Both the position numbers and the translations under genes were made by a program. The notes beneath the pieces were generated by a model, which saw nothing but the letters and a program-made list of their open reading frames with translations, did no database searches and was not told the origin of the DNA. DNA of 64,000 nucleotides from Paenilisteria portnoyi (GTDB lineage: Bacteria > Bacillota > Bacilli > Lactobacillales > Listeriaceae): NCBI RefSeq assembly GCF_014322795.1, contig NZ_JAASTT010000001.1:124001-188000 (forward strand), given 5' to 3'. Position 1 is the first letter of the stretch, and every line of letters begins with the position of its first letter. Shown one piece after another: positions 38,079-47,669 of the stretch.

Positions 38079-38289
38079 ACAAAACAACTCACTTTCTAGG
38101 ATTTCTCCATCAATATCGTTTGGTGCACGCCAATTCGCGCTACCTTAAATGTTTCCATTGGTCTCATTATAAACCAGTTACGGGAAATTTACTATTAAAT
38201 TGTTGGCTAACGTTGTATAAATAATGATGCCAAACAAAAAGATGGTGGGTGCTAGGAGCGTGTCCTTACCCATCCATCGAAATAATCGC

Positions 38290-39963
38290 TTATTTTTCTT
38301 GCATTTCTAAATAAAGTTGGTAGTTCTTATTTCCACCAGATAAATTATAAACCATAGTAAAACCATTATTTTTTAGTATGTTCTGAGCAGCGTTGCCCGT
38401 CACACCTTTATTGCAATACGTTACTGTAGGTAAAGCAGAATCAAGAGAATCGATACGTTCTCGAAGCTCTGCCAGAGGAATATGAACCGCACCTTTCACG
38501 GCAGAAGCTTCAAATTGCTTTTTCGAGCGAGTATCGATAATCTGCAATACTTCCCCTGATGCTCGCCTTTTCTCTAACTCAGCAGGTGTGATTAGTGGAT
38601 TGTCGTGGATGGCATTATCTAACGCCATCCCGGTATATAAAATGGGATCCTTTGTCGTTGAGAAGGGTGGCGCATAAGCTAAATCTAAATGAAATAAATC
38701 CGAAGCAGTAGCTTTAAAGGTAATCGCCGTAGCCAACACATCGATTCGTTTATCCACACCACTCGTTCCTGTTATTTGAGCTCCAAGGATTCGCGCGGTT
38801 TTCTTATCAGCAATCGCTTTTATCGTCATTTCTTTACCGCCTAAATAATCAGCCTTATCAGGTTTAATATTGTATAATACTTCTATTTCGAATCCAGCTG
38901 CGCGCGCTTCTTGCTCAGTTAATCCCGTATAAGCAACCGTCATATCAAAAATCCGGACAATACCCGTACCAAGAATTCCGCGATGCGTTAAAGTACCACC
39001 AGTTAAAGCATCACCAGAAATCCGCCCCATCTTATTTGCTGTAGAACCTAATGGCCGATATAAAGCTTGGCCAGTAATCAATGAGTAGCTTTCTGCAACA
39101 TCCCCTACCGCTGAAATAGTTGGTATGTTTGTTCGCATGGTTTCATCTATTGAAATAGCCCCCGTTTGCCCGATAGAAACACCTGTACCATCTAATATGT
39201 CGGTACTCGGCGAAACCCCAGTAGCTAAAATAATCATATCTGTTTCGTATTTATTTCCATGGCTATCTAGAATGGATAAAACACTGTTATCTTCGTCTAA
39301 ATAATACACTTCTTCAACGGTTGTATTTAACTTAATCTGGACGTCTTGTTTTTCGAGCTCTTTTTGAACACGGAAAGCCATATCTTGATCCAGGTGTTTC
39401 ATCACTTGATTACCGCGTTGCACCACTGTGACAGCTATACCAATTTGTTTTAGTTGCTCCGCCATCTCCATACCGATAAAACCTGCGCCAACAATCAACG
39501 CTTTTCTTGGCTTTTTCTGACGTATAAAATGGTCTATATTCGTTGCATCTTGTATATTTCTGACATGGAAGACATTTTGAGCGTGTGGATAGGTTCTGAA
39601 TGTCTCTGGTATAATAGGTTGTGCTCCTGTAGCGATCACTAATTCATCATAGGAGTCTTCGAATATCACACCTGTTCTAAGATTCAAAACGTCGATTGTT
39701 TGCTTCTCGGGATGAATTTTTAAAACATGATGTTCAGTATGAATGGTCACGTTATATCTTTTTTGAAACCATGCGGCATTTCTAGGTGTTAGCGTGTCAA
39801 TCGATGAGACTTCACGCCCGATAAAATAAGGGATACCACAGACAGAATACGAAATATCCTTACCCTTATCATAGACAACAATCGCTTCTTTTTCCGTATT
39901 TCTTCTAGCTTTTGCGGCGACGCTTGTTCCTGCAGCCACCGAACCGATAATAATGATTTTCAT
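38290..39963 (-). CDS. cdr: CoA-disulfide reductase with C-terminal rhodanese domain
   Basis: FAD/NAD(P)H-dependent reductase of the CoADR-RHD class. The 557 aa begin MKIIIIGSVAAGTSVAAKAR (FAD site), with the single active Cys42 in SYSVCGIPYFIG instead of a disulfide. An NAD site follows (KALIVGAGFIGMEMAEQL), then the dimer domain, and a C-terminal rhodanese domain (about 465-555) with putative catalytic Cys in TYCNKGVTGNAAQ. The family reduces CoA disulfide, CoA persulfide or polysulfide. The ATG at 39963 follows AATGGAGG. It sits 13 bases after arsB, so the two form an operon. Confidence 0.9.
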   Translation of the reverse strand: MKIIIIGSVAAGTSVAAKARRNTEKEAIVVYDKGKDISYSVCGIPYFIGREVSSIDTLTPRNAAWFQKRYNVTIHTEHHVLKIHPEKQTIDVLNLRTGVIFEDSYDELVIATGAQPIIPETFRTYPHAQNVFHVRNIQDATNIDHFIRQKKPRKALIVGAGFIGMEMAEQLKQIGIAVTVVQRGNQVMKHLDQDMAFRVQKELEKQDVQIKLNTTVEEVYYLDEDNSVLSILDSHGNKYETDMIILATGVSPSTDILDGTGVSIGQTGAISIDETMRTNIPTISAVGDVAESYSLITGQALYRPLGSTANKMGRISGDALTGGTLTHRGILGTGIVRIFDMTVAYTGLTEQEARAAGFEIEVLYNIKPDKADYLGGKEMTIKAIADKKTARILGAQITGTSGVDKRIDVLATAITFKATASDLFHLDLAYAPPFSTTKDPILYTGMALDNAIHDNPLITPAELEKRRASGEVLQIIDTRSKKQFEASAVKGAVHIPLAELRERIDSLDSALPTVTYCNKGVTGNAAQNILKNNGFTMVYNLSGGNKNYQLYLEMQEK

Positions 39964-39976
39964 ACAACTACCTCCA

Positions 39977-41272
39977 TTAATTCCAAATAAGTAATGATAT
40001 ATATAAACCAACAAGTGTTACAAATAGGACTGGGAGCGTAATAACAATACCAATTTTAAAGTAGGTACCCCAGCTTATTTTCACATTTTTTTGAGCTAAT
40101 ACGTGCAACCATAGAAGTGTTGCTAAAGAACCAATTGGTGTTATTTTTGGACCCAAGTCAGAGCCTATTACATTCGCATAAACAAGCGCTTGTTTCATGA
40201 TGCCTGTAAACGGTGTATGATCGATGGCTAATGCGTTAATCATCACAGTTGGCATATTATTCATAATGGACGATAGGAAAGCGGCGATGAACCCCATGCC
40301 GATGGTTCCAGCAAACAAGCCGTAATGAGCAACATGTTCGACCGCATTTGCTAGCAACTTCGTAATCCCTGCATTTTGTAAGCCGTAGACAACAACATAC
40401 ATGCCAATAGAGAAAAATACAATATTCCAAGGTGCCCCTTTTAAAATGGTTTTGCTACGGACCGCCTTACTCCTTTTAGCAAGCAGTAAAAACATAAATG
40501 CGATGATCAGCGCAATAAATGAAACGGGAATCCCTAACAAACTACTTGAAAAATAGCCTACTAAAAGTAGCGCGAGGACCCCCCATGAAATATGAAACAT
40601 TTTTACGTCTTTTATCGCAGTAGCTGGTGTGGTAAGATCCGCGGTACTATATTTTTTAGGTAAGGCTTTTCGGAAATAAATATAAAGAATAGAAATACTC
40701 GCAATAAGAGAAAATAAATTAGGAAGCCACATGATCAAAGCATAGCGTGAGAATGAGATCCCAAAAAAGTCAGCCGAGACAATATTCACTAAATTACTCA
40801 CGACCAATGGCAAAGAAGTAGTGTCCGCGATAAAACCACTTGCAATAATAAACGGAAAAACCTTCTTCTCATCAAATTTAAGCGCACGAACCATCGCCAA
40901 TACAATAGGCGTCAAAATAAGTGCCGCACCGTCGTTGGCAAAAAAAGCAGCGACAAGCGCTCCTAAAATGGAAATAAGGACAAACATGAGTATCCCATTG
41001 CCCTTAGCTAGCCGTGCCATATGTAGTGCCGACCATTCGAAAAAACCAATTTCATCTAGGACTAGCGAAATGATAATGATGGCAATAAAAGCTAATGTAG
41101 CATTCCAAACAATCCCAGTCACCGTCACGACATCCGTTAACGTTACAACACCTAGAAGCAATGCAATAATAGCTCCACCACATGCAGACCAACCAATCGA
41201 TAAATGTTTAGGCTGCCAAATGACAAAAATAAGTGTGACGGTGAATACTAATATAGCTAATGTTACTTGCAT
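39977..41272 (-). CDS. arsB: Arsenite efflux transporter ArsB
   Basis: Integral membrane arsenite/antimonite pump. The 431-residue reading from the ATG at 41272 ([20 protein letters not shown]) closely resembles plasmid pI258-type ArsB, with [51 protein letters not shown] and [20 protein letters not shown]. About 11-12 helices. AAAAAGGAGG precedes this ATG. The longer frame to 41365 starts inside the operator palindrome and was rejected. Neither arsR nor arsC is next to it, which is unusual. Confidence 0.93.
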   Translation of the reverse strand: MQVTLAILVFTVTLIFVIWQPKHLSIGWSACGGAIIALLLGVVTLTDVVTVTGIVWNATLAFIAIIIISLVLDEIGFFEWSALHMARLAKGNGILMFVLISILGALVAAFFANDGAALILTPIVLAMVRALKFDEKKVFPFIIASGFIADTTSLPLVVSNLVNIVSADFFGISFSRYALIMWLPNLFSLIASISILYIYFRKALPKKYSTADLTTPATAIKDVKMFHISWGVLALLLVGYFSSSLLGIPVSFIALIIAFMFLLLAKRSKAVRSKTILKGAPWNIVFFSIGMYVVVYGLQNAGITKLLANAVEHVAHYGLFAGTIGMGFIAAFLSSIMNNMPTVMINALAIDHTPFTGIMKQALVYANVIGSDLGPKITPIGSLATLLWLHVLAQKNVKISWGTYFKIGIVITLPVLFVTLVGLYISLLIWN

Positions 41273-41354
41273 AATATGCGCCTCCTTTTTAGTTAATATG
41301 TAATTTGTTGTATCCTTTTTTCGATTAGGATTGCTGTCATAATCATGAATCAAT

Positions 41355-41376
41355 AACATAGACATATATCTATGTT
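41355..41376. promoter_or_regulatory. 22-bp palindromic operator candidate of arsB-cdr
   Basis: AACATAGA - CATATA - TCTATGTT: perfect 8-base arms with a 6-base spacer, placed immediately after the -10 box so that it covers the expected transcription start. This position and AT-rich ATA/TAT style fit ArsR/SmtB-family operators. The regulator would act in trans. Confidence 0.6.
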
Positions 41377-41378
41377 AA

Positions 41379-41407
41379 AGTGTAAATGATAAGCTTCTAA
41401 GTGTCAA
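41379..41407 (-). promoter_or_regulatory. Sigma-A promoter of arsB-cdr
   Basis: Minus strand: perfect -35 TTGACA (41402-41407), 17-base spacer and -10 TACACT (41379-41384), followed directly by the palindrome. Confidence 0.75.
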
Positions 41408-41438
41408 GTACATACATTTAGAAGTCCATCATGTGTAT

Positions 41439-42317
41439 TTAGAAATCACGTAAAGCAATCAAATCGGTCAATCCTAACAAATACGTAGCGTCAATATCTA
41501 GTATTCCCAGAGCTTGTTTCGCAGCGTTGGTATGCTCCGCCAAAGCTTGTTTCGCGCCATCTAATGACAATAATGCAGGATACGTGCTTTTCTGTAAATC
41601 AAAATCAGCGCCCGTTTTTTTGCCCATTTTTTCTGCATCGCCAATCACATCTAAAATATCATCACAAATTTGAAAAGCAACACCAATATGCTCCGAAAAT
41701 TGCTTCAGTGTTTCTTGATCCTCTTTCGTGGCCCCTGCAATAATAGCACCACTTAACACGGAAGCCATTAACAAAGCGCCCGTTTTACGTTGGTGAATCG
41801 ATTCCAGTTCTTCGAGCGTCAACGTTTTATTTTCGCCAAGGATATCCGCCTGTTGACCGCCTACCATACCAGCCACACCAGCATTCTTTGCGAAAAGATG
41901 TACAAGTTCGATTTTTGTCGTAGCGGGTAAATTAGTGTCATTTGCGATAATTTCGAAGGCTTTTGTGAGTAATGCATCGCCAGCCAAAATTGCTGTTGCA
42001 TCGCCGTATACCTTATGATTGGTCGGCTTCCCTCGTCTATAATCATCATTATCCATCACCGGTAAGTCGTCATGAATCAAGCTATATGTATGAATCATTT
42101 CCATTGCAGCAGCTGTTTCATAGCCCAGTTTAGGATCTTTTCTATAGGCAATCAGAGTCGCTAATACAAGGAGTGGTCGAATACGTTTCCCGCCAGCTTC
42201 AAGTGAATACATCATCGACTGCTCTAGTTTTTGATCAGAACTAGTTGCACGAATACTTCGCTTCATACACGCCTCTATTTCTTGCTTATAGTGTTCCATA
42301 AATTGCTCAAAAGTCAT
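41439..42317 (-). CDS. ispA: Farnesyl/geranyl diphosphate synthase
   Basis: Trans-isoprenyl diphosphate synthase making farnesyl diphosphate. The 292 aa contain both Asp-rich motifs: SLIHDDLPVMDNDDYRRGKP (first) and FQICDDILDVIGD (second). EAGGKRIRPLLVL is the conserved region before the first motif. The start overlaps the xseB stop. It follows the xseA-xseB pair, the usual arrangement. Confidence 0.95.
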   Translation of the reverse strand: MTFEQFMEHYKQEIEACMKRSIRATSSDQKLEQSMMYSLEAGGKRIRPLLVLATLIAYRKDPKLGYETAAAMEMIHTYSLIHDDLPVMDNDDYRRGKPTNHKVYGDATAILAGDALLTKAFEIIANDTNLPATTKIELVHLFAKNAGVAGMVGGQQADILGENKTLTLEELESIHQRKTGALLMASVLSGAIIAGATKEDQETLKQFSEHIGVAFQICDDILDVIGDAEKMGKKTGADFDLQKSTYPALLSLDGAKQALAEHTNAAKQALGILDIDATYLLGLTDLIALRDF

Positions 42318-42550
42318 TATTTCTTACCTTCTTCTGCCTGAAATGGTTCTTCCTCATCTGATTCAGTAACCACTTTCGCTAATTTATCTTCCGCCGCCGC
42401 TAGTTTTTCCTGGCATAATTTCGTCAATTCAATACCACGTTGGTACATCTCCAGAGAATCTTCTAAGGAAACATTGCCTTCTTCTAACATTTGAACGATA
42501 CCTTCTAGTTCCTTCATCGCTTCTTCATAACTAATTTTTTTCGTTGCCAT
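42317..42550 (-). CDS. xseB: Exodeoxyribonuclease VII small subunit
   Basis: Small subunit of ExoVII, 77 aa, matching the family in length and in the helix YEEAMKELEGIVQMLEEGN then LEDSLEMYQRGIELTKLC. It is two bases from the end of xseA and overlaps ispA by one base. Confidence 0.95.
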   Translation of the reverse strand: MATKKISYEEAMKELEGIVQMLEEGNVSLEDSLEMYQRGIELTKLCQEKLAAAEDKLAKVVTESDEEEPFQAEEGKK

Positions 42551-42552
42551 AA

Positions 42553-43893
42553 TTAGTTTCCCTCCTTTTCTGTGATTTTTGCCCGAATTTTTCCATCTGC
42601 CATTGTCACTTTAATTTCATCGCCAACTTCCAGATTCGTGCTCGATGATAGGATTTCATTCTCCTTATAAACAACGCTATAACCTCGCTGCAGCAAACCA
42701 AGTGGGCTCAAATGTTCTAGGGCTTCTATTTTTTGCAAGAAATCTCGCCGCTTCGTTGTGACAAGATGACTCATTTGTTGATTCAAGTCTTTGCTAGCAT
42801 TCGCCAACATCTGCTTTTGTTGCGCTATTTCACGATCTAATCCAGTGTGCGACAAGCGAAAGGATAGCCGTTCAAACGCATGTTGATTCATGATAAGGTG
42901 TTGCTTTAATCCGCGCGCTAGACGTTCGATAAAATAATCTGTACGTTCCTGATATTGCTCTATTTGGCGCTTTGGTCCATGCACAAATAAACGTTCTTGT
43001 TGCCTAGATACATGTTGTTTAGAAACATCTACTCGCTGTTTCATTGCCTGGATCAGACGAAAACGACGCTCTGCTATGCGCTCTAATAAATCTCGATAAT
43101 CCGGAACGGCCAATTCTGCAGCAGCTGTTGGCGTTGCTGCTCGAACATCTGCTACATAATCCGTCAATGTTGTATCTGTCTCATGCCCCACCGCAGAAAT
43201 AATTGGAATACCAGAATCAGCCACAGCACGTACAACAATTTCCTCGTTAAAAGCCCATAAATCCTCAATAGAACCGCCACCACGACCAATAATTAAGACA
43301 TCAATATCATTCCGAAAATTAGCTCGTTCAATATTCCGAACAATATTGGGAGCAGCCGTATCCCCTTGCACAATCGTTGGAAATAGCAAAATTTCGGTCG
43401 AAGGCATGCGTCGTTTCATCGTCGTGATCATATCTCGAATTGCGGCGCCGGTTTTCGACGTAATGATTCCCACTTTTGCAGGAAAAGAAGGAAGCGCCTG
43501 TTTGCGATTTTGCGCAAAAAGCCCCTCCTTATCCAATTGTTTCTTTAATTGCTCTAGCTTAATGTAGAGGCTACCAACCCCATCAGGCTCCATCCATTCT
43601 GCGTACAGTTGATAGCGCCCGCCTTTACTAAAGACACTCACGCGACCAGTCAACATAATTTGCATGCCATCCTCCGGTTTAAAACCAAGTTTAGCAGCCG
43701 ATTTTTGGAACATAACGCAACGAAGCTCAGCACCTTCATCTTTCAGCGTAAAATACATATGACCGCTGACAGGCTGTTTAAAATTCGAAATTTCACCTTT
43801 TACATAGACATTTTTCAAATAAGGATCGACTTCAAATTTCTTCTCAATATATTTAGTTAGTGCCTCAACACTGAGGTATTTGTCTTGCTCCAT
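42553..43893 (-). CDS. xseA: Exodeoxyribonuclease VII large subunit
   Basis: Catalytic subunit of ExoVII, which degrades single-stranded DNA in either direction. The 446 aa have an N-terminal OB fold (YVKGEISNFKQPVSGHMYFT), the catalytic domain with VGIITSKTGAAIRDM, IGRGGGSIEDLWAFN, and SAVGHETDTTLTDYVADVRAATP-like segments, a coiled coil and a C-terminal domain (LQRGYSVVYKE). The ATG at 43893 (MEQDKYLSVEAL) is preferred. In-frame codons upstream to 43911 have no better ribosome site. The 560 bases upstream hold repeats, not genes. Confidence 0.94.
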   Translation of the reverse strand: MEQDKYLSVEALTKYIEKKFEVDPYLKNVYVKGEISNFKQPVSGHMYFTLKDEGAELRCVMFQKSAAKLGFKPEDGMQIMLTGRVSVFSKGGRYQLYAEWMEPDGVGSLYIKLEQLKKQLDKEGLFAQNRKQALPSFPAKVGIITSKTGAAIRDMITTMKRRMPSTEILLFPTIVQGDTAAPNIVRNIERANFRNDIDVLIIGRGGGSIEDLWAFNEEIVVRAVADSGIPIISAVGHETDTTLTDYVADVRAATPTAAAELAVPDYRDLLERIAERRFRLIQAMKQRVDVSKQHVSRQQERLFVHGPKRQIEQYQERTDYFIERLARGLKQHLIMNQHAFERLSFRLSHTGLDREIAQQKQMLANASKDLNQQMSHLVTTKRRDFLQKIEALEHLSPLGLLQRGYSVVYKENEILSSSTNLEVGDEIKVTMADGKIRAKITEKEGN

Positions 43894-43975
43894 CACCACA
43901 CAACCTAACAATAAAAAAATTTATAAATCTGGCATATACTCCATGTGAACCGGCGACAAGCGCTCACACTCCAAT

Positions 43976-43994
43976 TCGCTCGATTTGTGTAAAG
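43976..43994 (+). repeat. Direct repeat, left copy
   Basis: TCGCTCGATTTGTGTAAAG, repeated with one change at 44325-44343. The pair brackets the mosaic of hairpins between xseA and folD. Confidence 0.6.
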
Positions 43995-43996
43995 GG

Positions 43997-44014
43997 TCTG
44001 GGACATAACCCAGA
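43997..44014. repeat. TCTGGGACATAACCCAGA hairpin
   Basis: Perfect 6-base stem with an ACATAA loop. The octamer CTGGGACA recurs inverted at 44401-44408. CTGGGACAtaa elements are familiar intergenic repeats in Listeria, Enterococcus and staphylococci, as I recall. Confidence 0.55.
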
Positions 44015-44040
44015 TAAATCGGCGACAAGCGTTCGCATTG

Positions 44041-44080
44041 TTGGGGCTGTTCGAAATGAAATGAGTTACAGCCCCAATAT
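44041..44080 (-). repeat. Hairpin repeat family, copy 3
   Basis: Plus strand TTGGGGCTGTTCGAAATG...GTTACAGCCCCAATAT: GGGGCTGT pairs with ACAGCCCC. Reverse complement aligns to copy 2 at 25850-25888. Confidence 0.7.
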
Positions 44081-44218
44081 GCCTATGAGGATCGCGAATA
44101 GGCGTTCCTTCAGGATATTTAGAATAAGGACGCGGTACATCTCTATGGTTCGGCTACGCAATACTTGCTACGCTTAACTTCTTGCATGGTCGAGGAAACT
44201 ACCCTCTCCCTGCTTTTG

Positions 44219-44260
44219 TTGTGGTTCTTTGAAGCGAAGCGAATTAGAACCTCAATATGC
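44219..44260 (-). repeat. Hairpin repeat family, copy 4
   Basis: TTGTGGTTCTTTGAAGCG...TTAGAACCTCAATATGC: GGTTCT pairs with AGAACC and the flank CTCAATATGC matches CCCAATATGC of copy 3. It is a diverged copy in the same orientation. Confidence 0.6.
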
Positions 44261-44324
44261 AGAGGAACGCAGTGAGTCTGCCTTCCCTCCTCTATTCCAC
44301 CAAATCCCCTGAATACAAACGCTT

Positions 44325-44343
44325 TCGCTCGATTTGTATAAAG
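44325..44343 (+). repeat. Direct repeat, right copy
   Basis: TCGCTCGATTTGTATAAAG, the partner of 43976-43994. It is followed by a bulged hairpin (AAAGCAAAA at 44340-44348 with TTTTGCTTT at 44382-44390) and the inverted CTGGGACA. I see no gene in 43912-44460. Confidence 0.6.
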
Positions 44344-44460
44344 CAAAATTTTTCGTCCTACCCGAAAAAATGGGAGGGCGCTTTTGCTTTATATTGAGTT
44401 TGTCCCAGCTTCTCTATGCAGGTCTCGTTAGTACGCAACCTAGTTTCAATAAATCCTACT

Positions 44461-45327
44461 TTATTTCGTTTGTAATTGTGTATCCCAAATACGTTTTGCT
44501 GCTTTTAGCGTGTTTGCAAGTAGCATTGTAATCGTCATAGGACCTACACCACCAGGAACCGGTGTGATGTAGCCTGCAGTATCTTTGACATCATCAAAGT
44601 CTACATCGCCACACAATTTATTATTCTCATCACGATCCATACCAACATCAATGACTACAGCACCGGGCTTAATCGCATCTTTTTTAATGAACTTAGCGAG
44701 TCCAGTGGCAACTACTAAAATATCTGCCGTACGTGCAACGGCTGGTAAGTCTTTCGTGCGGCTGTGTGCAATTGTTACCGTCGCATTCTCTTGCAATAAT
44801 AGTTGAGCAACTGGTTTTCCGACAATATTACTGCGTCCAATAACGACTGCTTGTTTGCCTTCAATAGAAACCCCAGTTGATTTAATCAGCTCAATGATTC
44901 CAGCTGGTGTACAAGGGACAAACGCTTCTTTCCCAACATAAAGGTTCCCAACATTCATTGGATGGAAGCCATCGACATCTTTTTCAGGAATAATCGTGTC
45001 AATCACTTTGTCCTCAGAAATATGCTTTGGAAGCGGTAACTGTACTAAAATACCATGAATTGTCACGTCATTATTTAAGTCTTCTACGGTCTCTAACAAT
45101 TTAGCTTCTGAAATGTCTTCTGGTAACTCGATTAAAACGGATTTCATACCTGCTTCTTCTGTGCGCTTCTGCTTATTTCTTACATATGTACGGCTCGCCT
45201 GATTATCGCCAACAAGCACAACCGCAAGTCCTGGTTGTAAATTTTGTTTTGCGAGTTCAGCCACCTCATTTGTTACGTTCTCTTGAATCTTTTTCGCCAG
45301 TTGTTTACCATCAATAATTTGTCCCAT
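44461..45327 (-). CDS. folD: Bifunctional methylenetetrahydrofolate dehydrogenase/cyclohydrolase
   Basis: Interconverts 5,10-methylene-, methenyl- and 10-formyl-tetrahydrofolate for purine and Met-tRNA formylation. The 288 aa have the catalytic Lys in [40 protein letters not shown], the NADP motif [17 protein letters not shown] and [12 protein letters not shown]. The ATG at 45327 follows AAGGGGGC. A 25-codon upstream extension was rejected. Confidence 0.96.
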   Translation of the reverse strand: MGQIIDGKQLAKKIQENVTNEVAELAKQNLQPGLAVVLVGDNQASRTYVRNKQKRTEEAGMKSVLIELPEDISEAKLLETVEDLNNDVTIHGILVQLPLPKHISEDKVIDTIIPEKDVDGFHPMNVGNLYVGKEAFVPCTPAGIIELIKSTGVSIEGKQAVVIGRSNIVGKPVAQLLLQENATVTIAHSRTKDLPAVARTADILVVATGLAKFIKKDAIKPGAVVIDVGMDRDENNKLCGDVDFDDVKDTAGYITPVPGGVGPMTITMLLANTLKAAKRIWDTQLQTK

Positions 45328-45454
45328 CAAAAAAGCCCCCTTAATTTTTATCTGAAACCTGATAATTCCGAGGCCCAAAAAGTGCCCCGAAACAGGTAAC
45401 ATTACTCATTCGTCGAAACTTTTGTAAATTAAAAATGACACTGCGTAAAAATAT

Positions 45455-45847
45455 TTAATCTATATCGTCGTCTTTCGCGATATTAGCTAAAACACCATTG
45501 ATAAACTTACTTGACTTCTCATCACTGAAAATTTTGGCGATTTCGAGTGATTCGTTTAAGCTTACTCTGTCGGGTATATCTTCACAATAAACCATTTCAA
45601 ATACACTCACTCGTAGGATGGCAAGGTCGACTTTATTCAATCGATCCATACTCCAATTGTCCAAATTACCTGCGATCAGCTCGTCAATTGCTGTCTTATT
45701 GGCAACGACACCTTCTACTAACTTATCAACATAGGCATCGCTTTGCTCTTCCATCACGTTGGCTATCGCTTGATCCAAATGCATCTCATTAAGTTCCATT
45801 TGAAACAATATTTGAAGAGCCTTTTCTCGTGCTTCTCGTCTTTTCAT
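45455..45847 (-). CDS. nusB: Transcription antitermination factor NusB
   Basis: RNA-binding factor for rRNA antitermination. The 130 aa are all-helical, begin MKRREAREKALQILFQME, and include the conserved LNESLEIAKIFSDEKSSKFINGVLA region. It follows asp23 in the accB-accC-asp23-nusB-folD order. Confidence 0.95.
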   Translation of the reverse strand: MKRREAREKALQILFQMELNEMHLDQAIANVMEEQSDAYVDKLVEGVVANKTAIDELIAGNLDNWSMDRLNKVDLAILRVSVFEMVYCEDIPDRVSLNESLEIAKIFSDEKSSKFINGVLANIAKDDDID

Positions 45848-45890
45848 TAAAAGCTCTACTCCTTAGTTCAGTAAGGTTCCGCCTTACTTA

Positions 45891-46289
45891 TTAAATTTCT
45901 AATTCATCAAATGACATCGTTTCTTGTCGTTCGAATTGGACACCAACAATATGGATATTCACTTCAACGACTTCTAGACCGGTCATATTTAGAATAGTTT
46001 CACGAATACTATCTTGAATGTTCTGCGCTAAAAGTGGAATGGTTGCGCCAAATTGAATATAGCAATAAACATCAATCACAATACCAGCTTCGGTTAAATC
46101 AATTTTTACACCTTTACTATGGTTTACTGCACCACCAAGACGTTCGCGCATTTCGTTAGTAAACGAACCTTGCATACCAGCCACATTTTCAACTTCTGCC
46201 GCAGCAAGCCCTGCAATAACGCCAATAACTTCTGGTGCTATTTCGATTTTCCCAAGTGTTTCCTCGTTTTTATTTTTTGTTAATGCCAT
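45891..46289 (-). CDS. yqhY: Asp23/Gls24 family protein (YqhY-like)
   Basis: Asp23-domain envelope-stress protein of unknown biochemical role. The 132 aa have IEIAPEVIGVIAGLAAAEVE and GAVNHSKGVKIDLTEAG, typical of YqhY. It lies 12 bases after accC. In Bacillus YqhY is genetically tied to acetyl-CoA carboxylase activity, which the neighbourhood also suggests. Confidence 0.88.
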   Translation of the reverse strand: MALTKNKNEETLGKIEIAPEVIGVIAGLAAAEVENVAGMQGSFTNEMRERLGGAVNHSKGVKIDLTEAGIVIDVYCYIQFGATIPLLAQNIQDSIRETILNMTGLEVVEVNIHIVGVQFERQETMSFDELEI

Positions 46290-46301
46290 GATTATCTCTC
46301 C

Positions 46302-47657
46302 TCACGATTGATTCATTACATCATACTTTTCAAGGAATTTCGTATTGAAGTCCCCTGAAATAAAGACTTCGTGGTCTAACACGCGTAAATGGAACGGAAT
46401 CGTTGTTGGAATTCCTTCGACGGCAAATTCACCTAACGCTCGTTTCATTTTAGCGATCGCTTCATCACGCGTTTCACCGTAACAAATCACTTTCGCTACC
46501 ATGGAATCATAATATGGGGGGATTTTGTAGTTCGGATATGCAGCCGAATCGACACGAACCCCATTACCACCTGGTGGCAGGTAAAACTTGATTTCTCCTG
46601 GTGCTGGCATGAAATTCTTTTCTGGATTTTCTGCATTAATACGACATTCGATTGCCCAACCAGTTAATTTTACGTCTTCTTGTTTGATGGTCAAGCGTTC
46701 ACCAGATGCAACGAGAATTTGTTGTTTCACGATGTCAATACCAGTAATCCACTCTGTCACGGGATGTTCCACCTGTACACGCGTATTCATTTCCATGAAA
46801 TAAAATGTTTTTTCGTGTGGTTCATAAATAAATTCGATGGTTCCAGCGCCAGAATATTTTACGGCTTTCGCTGCTTTTACAGCTGCTTTCCCCATTTTCT
46901 GACGCATTTTTTCGTCTAAGGCTGGGGATGGTGCTTCTTCAATTAGTTTTTGAAGGCGACGTTGAATAGAGCAGTCGCGCTCACCTAAATGAATGGCATT
47001 ACCATAATTGTCCGCCATGACTTGGATTTCAACGTGACGGAAATCTTGAATGAATTTCTCAATATACACGCCTGAATCGCCAAATGCGGCTTCGGCTTCT
47101 TGCTGCGTCGTTTGCAAGCCAGAAACGAGTTTTTCTTCGTCTTCAGCGACACGAATTCCTTTACCGCCACCACCAGCTGTTGCTTTGATAATGACAGGAT
47201 AGCCGATTTTTTTCGCTAATTTCTTCGCTTCTTCTACATCTTGAATGATTCCTGTAGAACCTGGAACGACTGGGACTCCTGCTTTTTTCATTGTTTCACG
47301 GGCGACATCTTTTGTTCCCATTTGCGAAATTGCGTCGGCACTTGGACCGATGAAAATAATATTGCAGTCTTGACAGAGCTCTGCAAAATCAGCGTTTTCC
47401 GCTAAAAAGCCATAACCTGGATGAATCGCGTCACAATTCGTCAATACGGCAACGCTAATAATATTCGACATGTTAAGATAGCTTTCTTTCGAAGGTGCAG
47501 GTCCGACACAGTATGCTTCATCTGCCAATTGGATATGTAGGCTCTCAGCATCTGCTTCTGAATAAATGGCAACCGTTTCAATATTCATCTCTTTTGCAGC
47601 GCGGATGATACGAACAGCGATTTCTCCACGGTTCGCTATCAATATTTTTTTTATCAT
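46302..47657 (-). CDS. accC: Acetyl-CoA carboxylase biotin carboxylase subunit
   Basis: ATP-dependent carboxylation of biotin on AccB. The 451 aa begin [18 protein letters not shown], with the glycine-rich ATP loop [32 protein letters not shown] and the biotin carboxylase C-terminal domain. Complete. It forms an operon with accB (12-base gap). Confidence 0.97.
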   Translation of the reverse strand: MIKKILIANRGEIAVRIIRAAKEMNIETVAIYSEADAESLHIQLADEAYCVGPAPSKESYLNMSNIISVAVLTNCDAIHPGYGFLAENADFAELCQDCNIIFIGPSADAISQMGTKDVARETMKKAGVPVVPGSTGIIQDVEEAKKLAKKIGYPVIIKATAGGGGKGIRVAEDEEKLVSGLQTTQQEAEAAFGDSGVYIEKFIQDFRHVEIQVMADNYGNAIHLGERDCSIQRRLQKLIEEAPSPALDEKMRQKMGKAAVKAAKAVKYSGAGTIEFIYEPHEKTFYFMEMNTRVQVEHPVTEWITGIDIVKQQILVASGERLTIKQEDVKLTGWAIECRINAENPEKNFMPAPGEIKFYLPPGGNGVRVDSAAYPNYKIPPYYDSMVAKVICYGETRDEAIAKMKRALGEFAVEGIPTTIPFHLRVLDHEVFISGDFNTKFLEKYDVMNQS

Positions 47658-47669
47658 GATTATTACCCC

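Noticed and set aside
39963-40014. 17-residue N-terminal extension of the CoA-disulfide reductase
   Set aside because: Overlaps the end of arsB. AATGGAGG points to the ATG at 39963.
41272-41365. 31-residue N-terminal extension of ArsB
   Set aside because: It would start inside the operator palindrome, lacks a ribosome site and is absent from ArsB relatives.
44143-44346. 67-codon minus-strand ORF between xseA and folD
   Set aside because: Lies across repeat hairpins, no ribosome site, no protein-like features.
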